Assembly: GCA_000711775.1 (NCBI GenBank)
Contig: ARYC01000407.1
Location: 1 to 64,000, forward strand
Length of the DNA: 64,000 bases
Reading direction: 5' to 3'
Origin: Oxytricha trifallax
Taxonomy: Eukaryota > Ciliophora > Spirotrichea > Sporadotrichida > Oxytrichidae
This document shows, piece after piece, positions 58,245-64,000 of the stretch. The notes beneath the pieces are model-generated. The model was not told the origin of the DNA. It saw only the letters and a program-made list of their open reading frames with translations, and did no database searches. A program made the position numbers and the translations under genes. Each line of letters begins with the position of its first letter. Within the stretch, counting starts at the first letter, position 1.

Positions 58245-59130
58245 TCACTCAAAATGCACTTTTGGATAATGTGGGAGAGGTCTGAAGTTTATCTTACTTA
58301 ACCACAACTCTATCTGCTCTATTGATATGTCTGATCTTGAGTTTTGTTTTATTATTATTGATTCTGCCATATGTTTTATTGATTGAGATACTCTGGTTTT
58401 GTATAAATTACTTGATTCTTTGTTTAGCATCTTTCTCGTACCTTGTAGAGTAGTAATCATTGCGAGGCATATCGCACTCTATTATTATTATTGCTGCCAT
58501 AGCCCACACATCCCACTAAAAGTCACCATCTCTCAAGTCTTCTCTTTCTGGATAATAGCCTTGAGTTCCCATTACAGTTCCAAGCCTTGAGACTTCCACT
58601 CTTTAGTCTCTGTAAAAATCGATTATTGCTACTCTTACTGGTGAAAAGTTTATCATTATATTTTCTGGCTTTAAATCTCTGTGAGCAACCCTAACTTGTG
58701 AAGCTCTTTAATGCCTTGTATGGTCTGAGTTGCTATTTTTCCAAGTTACTTATGATTCCTTTGATCTGTTATGAAATCTCTTAAAGTAATTTCATAGAGT
58801 GGGAGTCTGAAAGTAACATGATCCTTGGCAAGGAGAACAGCATCTAGCTTGATTAAGTAACTGCACTCTTTAAACTTTGCTTGAGTGAGTACTTGATACT
58901 CATTTGTAAACTTCATTTAATGTTGATCATCACTTAAGAGATAGTTGAAGGGATACACCTTGTATGCTTATTGAAGATCATTGATAACTTTCTTATCAGA
59001 GGAGTCTTCTAATATAAGGTTTCTTTAAAGTGAAGTATCTAGGTCAATTTAGGCAAGAACAGGAATATTTTTATTTTGAACTTTAATCATGTTCTTTATG
59101 ATTTAGGATACTAATCCCTCTTTCAGGTGA
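58245..59130 (-). pseudogene. TBE 57 kDa protein, kinase-like C-terminal part, broken
   Basis: The minus-strand sequence follows the first copy closely: N-I-P-V-L-A-Q-I-D-L-D-T-S-L, then L-S-D-D-Q-H-Q-M-K-F-T-N-E-Y, T-L-R-D-F-I-T-D-Q-R-N-H-K-Q-L-G and E-Q-I-E-L-W-L-S-K-I-N-F-R-P-L. The end reads P-H-Y-P-K-V-H-F-E before TGA, more complete than the first copy. A frame shift just before the H-R-D position (about 58,690) disrupts the catalytic loop. Upstream it runs into the nested insertion. Confidence 0.8.
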
Positions 59131-59284
59131 CGGTTAAAATTTTTCTTGCAGCTTTTCTAACTTTAACTGATTGAAACTATTGAATTCGTGCTTGGTACTT
59201 TTATCACAATTCTATCTAGATTTAGAGATAATTCTGTTTAGAATTTTTGGGTGCCTTTAAGTTCTTCCTGAACTAGCTTTTGTG

Positions 59285-62200
59285 GAAGAAAATGAATCAA
59301 AAAGCATTTATAGAACAATGTTCTGAACTCTGTTAGACATAGGCTAATTCCAAATGAATTTTGACAATCTACGTTGAAACAGCTGAAGACATTGAAGATG
59401 AAGAAGACTCTAGTCACCTCCAATAAAAATTTTAACCGTCATCTGAAAGAGGGAATAGTAAAAAATACAAGAATAAGAAAAGCAATTATATTAAAAATCA
59501 AAGAATAAATTGTAAATCATTGGTACTCATTATACTTAAAACCATTTTTAAAAAAATGGGGGACTGACAATTATTATTTAAAAGGTTATCAGGCGAAGAA
59601 AATAAATAAAATTCAAATATTAACAAAAAAATAAATATTAAAGTTAGATTATGCAATAATTTAAGGAAAGTACAACTTACTTGACTTGTATGAAATGCAT
59701 GAAATTAGATTGGAGTGTGGGATTGTTCTGTTGAGAAATGGTAATTTCAATGATTATTTAAGATTCAAAGTTGTCATCCTTAAATCACTCACCTTTCCAT
59801 ATCTTAAAAGCTTTTGACTTACATACTTATTTACTAACTTTATTCCCTAAAGCATAGAATTCATTTAAATGACACGCTTGGCTCGTTTGAAAACACAAAC
59901 TTCTTGAGATTTTAGAGGGTGAAATAGATGCTTGTATAAGATTCAATTGCTAAGACAGGGAATATGTCAAAGATCTTTGTTAACTATAGGTTCCGTTGAT
60001 GCAAGAAAAATTGTGAGGGCTTACATTTATGGCTGAGATTCTACTAATGTAAGATAAATTGTCTAACTTAAAGAAATCTCTTATCAGCAGGAATATACAC
60101 CTCCATTCAACTTTTCAAGAAGATTCTAGGTGGTGCCTTTGAAAATTTATCATTCGATTTTTTCTATTGAATTTGTCTGCAAAGGTGAAATAAAATTTTT
60201 ATTTTGTATCAAAAATTCATTGTTAATATTTATTCTGATTAAAATTTCATTAATCTATAATTTAAAATTATAATTTTCAAATTTAATATGGAGATGTAAC
60301 TCAACTAAAAGAAAGTAACGAAAATACTTGGAAAGAGAACACAAAGCTTATCAAGAAAGAAATCAACGAAGTGCTACTCAATAATTTCTGTCGTTCATGA
60401 TGCAAAACTTGTAAACGAATAAATCTAGGTCCTAATTAGTTGGGAAGGCTAATCAAATTAAAACCAAACTTGGATCCCTCATAACTCTGTCAGATAAACA
60501 GAAAATCTAGATTTGATAGATAAGTATATTGATGAAAATAAATCTTTCTTAATGAACACAGCTTTATGGAAGTCATACTATAAAGGAAGGAGAAAGGACA
60601 AAAAAGAATAGAAAGCAATTGGTGGACATGAATAAGAAAACATACATCCCTAACCAGCTGTCACTACTTAGTCATTTGCTCCGATTTCAGCATAAAATTC
60701 ATTCAAACTTCAATGAGATTAACAATATCTGAATTTTGCTGCTTCAAATTAACTGAACTAAAATTCCTAAATCAAAGAGGATGATTTTAATGAAGAAATT
60801 AAGTAATAGCTAGAAAATTATGAAATCCCCTTCATAAAATTTCAATGATTGGAAGGATAAGGCAAATGTATTTGGATATGATAAAATAGAGGATATAGAC
60901 TATTCCGCAATGATTACAGAGACTCGTGAAGAGTTCATTAATGGCAAGTTCAAAAGTGTTATTGAATAGTTTGAGTAGATTTAACTTGACAATGCGAATG
61001 AGAAATAACTAGATAAGGATGATGTCTTCAAGTAGGAGCTCTGGTATCCTAGCAAGATGGATCAGTCTCTGAACTAGTGTCTTATACATGCAATAAATAT
61101 GATGGTAGGAGGTCCACTGTTTGATGTATCCTCAAAATTCACTAATTTGTACATTTCAAGAACTCATATGGCGAAAAAAGAAGGCCAGAAATGGTCTGGG
61201 AGCATGGATATTCGTTGAAGAATCTGAGACATTTTATATTTGATCCTCGTTTAAATTGCTGGTTGAGTCCTATATTGACATACATGATTTCTGGATAGAG
61301 ATTAAGAGAAATGAAAGACTGCAAGCAAGGCGGCCTCTATATGTTGTTGAAAGATGAAGAGCACACTCGCTTCTTTTTTTAAATGGAATCATAATACGAC
61401 CTCGTGGTAAATGGGGAAGTTGAAATACTTTCTGAATTACATGCAGGGGTTATCGCAAAGGTATTAGGCGACTGGTATATTTTAGACAGCGCCAAAGATG
61501 GACCTATAAAAGTTTAGATTGATAATAAAGCAGCTAATGACTGGCTTCATGGAGTAAGATATCTTGGCCTCAGTATTCTTAAAAAGATAACCCCAAAAAG
61601 GACAAGTTGGTTTCTTTTTTGAAGTAATGGAACTGCGTCTTAGATGGGCAAATTATGTAAATCAACTAGCGAAAACCACGTTCTCTGAAAAGCAAACGCA
61701 AGATGGTAAGGAAGTCTGATAGAAGGAATTTAACTAGAAGTGGAAGTCGTCAAAATCGCAACTTTACAAATTAGTACATCGAACAAAAAAAAATAAAGAG
61801 TCGTGAAGATCAACTTCTTGGAAAAAGAACTGATAATCGAAAATAAATTGATGCAAAGGCTGTAAGATACCTTGCCACACAAAAGGCAAGAGAAAATAGA
61901 TGGATCAAAAATGCTTTGAAACTTGAAGTCTAGAGTGAAAGAGAGAAAGATGAAATCATGAGCGAGAGAGTGAAACCAGAGTTGAAGAGTAAGATTCAAG
62001 GGCCTAAAGTCATGAATCAGAAAGTGAATAGTAGACTTGTGAGTGAGAGAGTGAAACCAGAGTTGAAGAGGGAGATTCAAGGACCTAAAGTCATGAATCA
62101 AAAAGTGAAGAATAAAGTCATGAGTGAGAGAGATAAACCAGAGTCGAAAAGTGAGATTCAAAAACTTAAAGTCATGAATTAGATATCGAAGAGTGAAGTC

Positions 62201-62780
62201 ATCATGAGCGAAACAGATAAGAAGCACCTTCAGGAGCTCGAAAAATGCTACAACCAGCTAAAGAAGATGCAGACCTATTAATTTAAGCTTGATAAACTTA
62301 AATAAATTCCCTCTAGGATCAGACTTAAGGATTTAATAAAAGCCCTTCCAGAAGATGATGAAATGCTGATTATGGGTTGGAGATGGTAAGTTGCTACTTC
62401 CTAGACCTCACACTTGATGGCACTTAAAGAAGAATTAAAAGTGCGAATGAGGATTTAGGATCCCAATGCCTTTGCTATAAATCCTTTAGATCTAGCAACA
62501 TAAATAGAAAAAGACCTTGCTCATTTAATTGAGAGCATATAGGATGAGCTACTCAGTTGGATTAAGGAGATATATTATACTTGCCCTCTTATGCCAAAAG
62601 TTGTGATAGAACCAACAGCGATAAAGTCAAACTTATAAACAACCGGTACAATAAAGAGATTGAGGTAAAATTAAGAGAATTACTAAAGGAAGGCGACCCC
62701 AGGGAAACAAGTTTCAAAGAAAGCCGCTTACTAAAGTATATAAATTCTTTTTCATTAATGTTAATGAGTAAAAAATCATA
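59285..62780 (+). pseudogene. Decayed protein gene of the nested insert, cysteine-protease-like
   Basis: The plus-strand coding remains fall into three parts. The first (59,285-60,190) is helical and basic, with a possible helix-turn-helix (T-N-V-R-Q-I-V-Q-L-K-E-I-S). The second (60,290-61,620) contains L-N-Q-C-L-I-H-A-I-N-M-M-V-G-G-P-L-F and, about 130 residues later, H-A-G-V-I-A-K-V-L-G-D-W-Y-I-L-D-S. The Gln-x-Cys...His...Asp arrangement resembles papain-fold proteases of the Josephin/Ulp kind. The third (61,730-62,780) is Lys/Glu-rich with an internal repeat and a conserved-looking end. The reading frame is interrupted in several places. The protease assignment is inference from motifs alone. 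Confidence 0.45.
61958..62200 (+). repeat. In-gene tandem repeat, about 70-80 bp unit, three copies
   Basis: A unit encoding M-S-E-R-V-K-P-E-L-K-S-K-I-Q-G-P-K-V-M-N is repeated three times with growing divergence (about 61,958, 62,040 and 62,120), then fades out. The DNA copies are still close (gtgagtgagagagtgaaacc), so the duplication is recent relative to the rest of the gene. Confidence 0.8.
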
Positions 62781-62867
62781 AACTATATTTCATTGTAAAT
62801 ATCATATTTAACTATATTTTAATTCTTTTTGGTTTAACAATTAATTTTGTTCATATTTATTGAAGGA

Positions 62868-63017
62868 ATGCTCTTTCATATGCCTATACCAACTAGATTT
62901 ATGAGCGAAGTCTCTCTCACACTTATAAAAAAAGGAAACCTCTACTTCTATAGTTTGTATAGGAATTTCATTAATACCTTTCTCTTCCTCTCTGTCTCCC
63001 ACACACTTTTTTGCCAT
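62868..63017 (-). pseudogene. TBE 57 kDa protein, N-terminal fragment (second copy)
   Basis: Minus strand from ATG 63,017: M-A-K-K-C-V-G-D-R-E-E-E-K-G-I-N-E-I-P, nearly the same as the first copy. A small deletion at the finger (near 62,925) shifts the frame and removes the Cys pair. The sequence then matches the first copy up to the nested insertion. Confidence 0.78.
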
Positions 63018-63379
63018 TTATTTTATATTATTAATTTCTATTTTAATAACAGAGACCTCAAGTGATAGCTCTTTCAGTTCTTTTAGAGAGTTCCTCTCAC
63101 AGCTATCACACTTTTTATTCCTGCTAAAGGTAAGTCTCGTTTAGTTTGATAGAAGTGCTGTTGTTTTTCTTTAAATTTTAGCGCTCATATTTAAATTTGA
63201 ATTTAAAATTATAAAATTGCCTCTATAACTCAGAGCACATTAGAGAGCTTTCCAACCTTATAAGTTTTAAGGAAGGTTTTTAGAGTATTAGCGAAGAAAA
63301 ATGAACACTAAGAGACGAATTAGCTCTAAATATGGGTGAGAAAGTATCCATTTTAACTATCAATAATAAGTTTATTATA

Positions 63380-63545
63380 CGTACCTATTAAGGAGGTGCA
63401 CCTAATTAAGTACGTACTGCTTTAGGAGGTACTTTGTGATTTTATGATTAAATTTAGGGTGCTCCTAATTAAGTACTAGCTTTACTAATGCTCCTATTAA
63501 GAACTAACATTTTAGGAGCTGGTCCTAATTAAGTACGTACCAATT
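63380..63545. repeat. Short repeats between TBE genes, second copy
   Basis: Several variants of gctcctaattaagtacgtac and its complement, matching the cluster at 16,495-16,680 in reversed orientation and again between the 22 kDa and 57 kDa genes. Confidence 0.65.
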
Positions 63546-63747
63546 TAAATTATAAATATGGAACTATAACAGTAGAAATTGATATCAATCTCTCAATTTT
63601 TAAACCAGTTCTCAAAACCTTCTCCATATCCTTCTTAGAGGTTGAATTCCTATAGGATGCCCATATTTAATAGCAAGTTTTACAGAGGTATATAATTGAA
63701 ATCAATAAACTTAAATTTGAATATCATTTCTTAGATATGTAAACAAG

Positions 63748-64000
63748 ATGGAGTCAATGAATGATGCAATGAAAAGAGAGCAAGCACAAGAATTAATTCA
63801 AAGATTTAGAAGCAAGGAGATTTGCATCGCTACCTGGTGCAGCAAGGTAATGAACTCATAATAACTCATCTTGGTTTGTTCCTGCCAACGATGGAAGGTA
63901 ATAAAATTTCATTTCAAAGAGCTATACCCTGCGAAGAGAAGAAAGCATTGAAAACTCAAGATGCAAAGTTTGCAGATATTCCAAACTATCCAGAAATCTC
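63748..64000 (+). pseudogene. TBE 22 kDa protein gene, second copy, partial
   Basis: It starts M-E-S-M-N-D-A-M-K-R-E-Q-A-Q-E-L-I-Q-R-F, like the first copy. A one-base loss near 63,820 (gcaaggagatttgc against gcaaggaggatttgc) shifts the frame, and a short deletion follows near 63,873. The gene runs off the window. Confidence 0.78.

Larger units (their letters stand above)
59131..62867 (+). mobile_element. Nested insertion in the TBE 57 kDa gene, unclassified element
   Basis: Homology with the first TBE stops near 59,130 on one side and at 62,867 on the other, where the split first zinc finger breaks off after M-K-E-H. The 3.7 kb between has no counterpart in the first TBE and carries its own plus-strand coding remains, antisense to the host gene. 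No convincing terminal repeats or target duplication were found, so borders are approximate and the element class is open. Confidence 0.65.
58126..64000 (-). mobile_element. Second TBE-type transposon, reversed, running off the window
   Basis: The left end at 58,126 has the same inverted repeat as the first TBE (ataagtgctttgatttgtag and ggggttggggttat) and is preceded by ATT, an ANT-type target. Gene order is reversed: the 57 kDa gene (-) comes first, the 22 kDa gene (+) at the window edge, and the transposase is expected beyond 64,000. A nested insertion of about 3.7 kb splits the 57 kDa gene. The telomere-like tip is mutated (caaaacgtcaaaacccc). Confidence 0.88.

Overview
The window looks like germline (micronuclear) DNA of a stichotrich ciliate of the Oxytricha/Sterkiella/Stylonychia kind. 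Three things point there. (1) Conserved proteins read through only if TAA and TAG mean glutamine and TGA is the stop; for example, the uS8 ribosomal protein gene has TAA where other eukaryotes have Gln or Met. (2) Almost every gene is cut into short coding blocks (MDS-like) separated by very AT-rich, non-coding blocks (IES-like), in one case with a clear short direct repeat (pointer) at the junctions. (3) Two transposons of the TBE type are present, with C4A4/G4T4 telomere-like ends, an ANT target duplication, and transposase, 22 kDa and zinc-finger/kinase genes. The species is inferred, not proven.

Layout, left to right. 1-3.7 kb: a short coding scrap, then AT-rich sequence with nothing I can support. 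3.7-14 kb (+): an SHIPPO/PG-rich ciliary-type protein, a MYND-finger/AGC kinase fusion, an A20/AN1 zinc-finger protein, a 0.42 kb perfect-looking palindrome, a syntaxin-like SNARE, and an unbroken 209-residue secreted protein. 14.2-21.6 kb (+): a Ser/Gln-rich gene whose first and second blocks are separated by a 4,040 bp TBE. 21.9-28.7 kb (+): a homeodomain-like protein, a small putatively myristoylated protein, a twin-CX3C (small-Tim-like) protein and a WD40 protein. 29.4-34 kb (-): a DYRK-family kinase. 35.35-36 kb (+): ribosomal protein uS8 with two introns. 36.4-38.2 kb (-): a Cys- and Thr/Asn/Gly-repeat extracellular protein. 38.7-41.7 kb (+): one or two unrecognised genes, with candidate very short IESs. 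42.3-42.65 kb: a tRNA-Gln(UUA)-like sequence with a broken acceptor stem and a GC-rich structured RNA candidate.

43.3-58.1 kb (-): a large modular locus. A unit of about 200 residues, made of four recognisable modules in a fixed order, recurs at least four times and ends in a Cys-rich part with a single membrane span. Inside this stretch lie a 268 bp MITE-like element with AAACCCC ends and a Cys-rich (furin-like) gene end enclosed in a 1.07 kb inverted repeat. From 58,126 to the window end is a second, reversed TBE, whose zinc-finger/kinase gene is split by a nested insertion of about 3.7 kb. That insert carries a different, decayed protein with a papain-fold-like cysteine-protease signature.

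The host genes are ordinary cell functions (kinases, trafficking, ribosome, cilium, surface proteins) with no operon logic; the DNA between and inside them is what makes the window unusual. Coding-block edges are approximate unless a pointer or splice site is given, because I could not compare with the somatic chromosomes.
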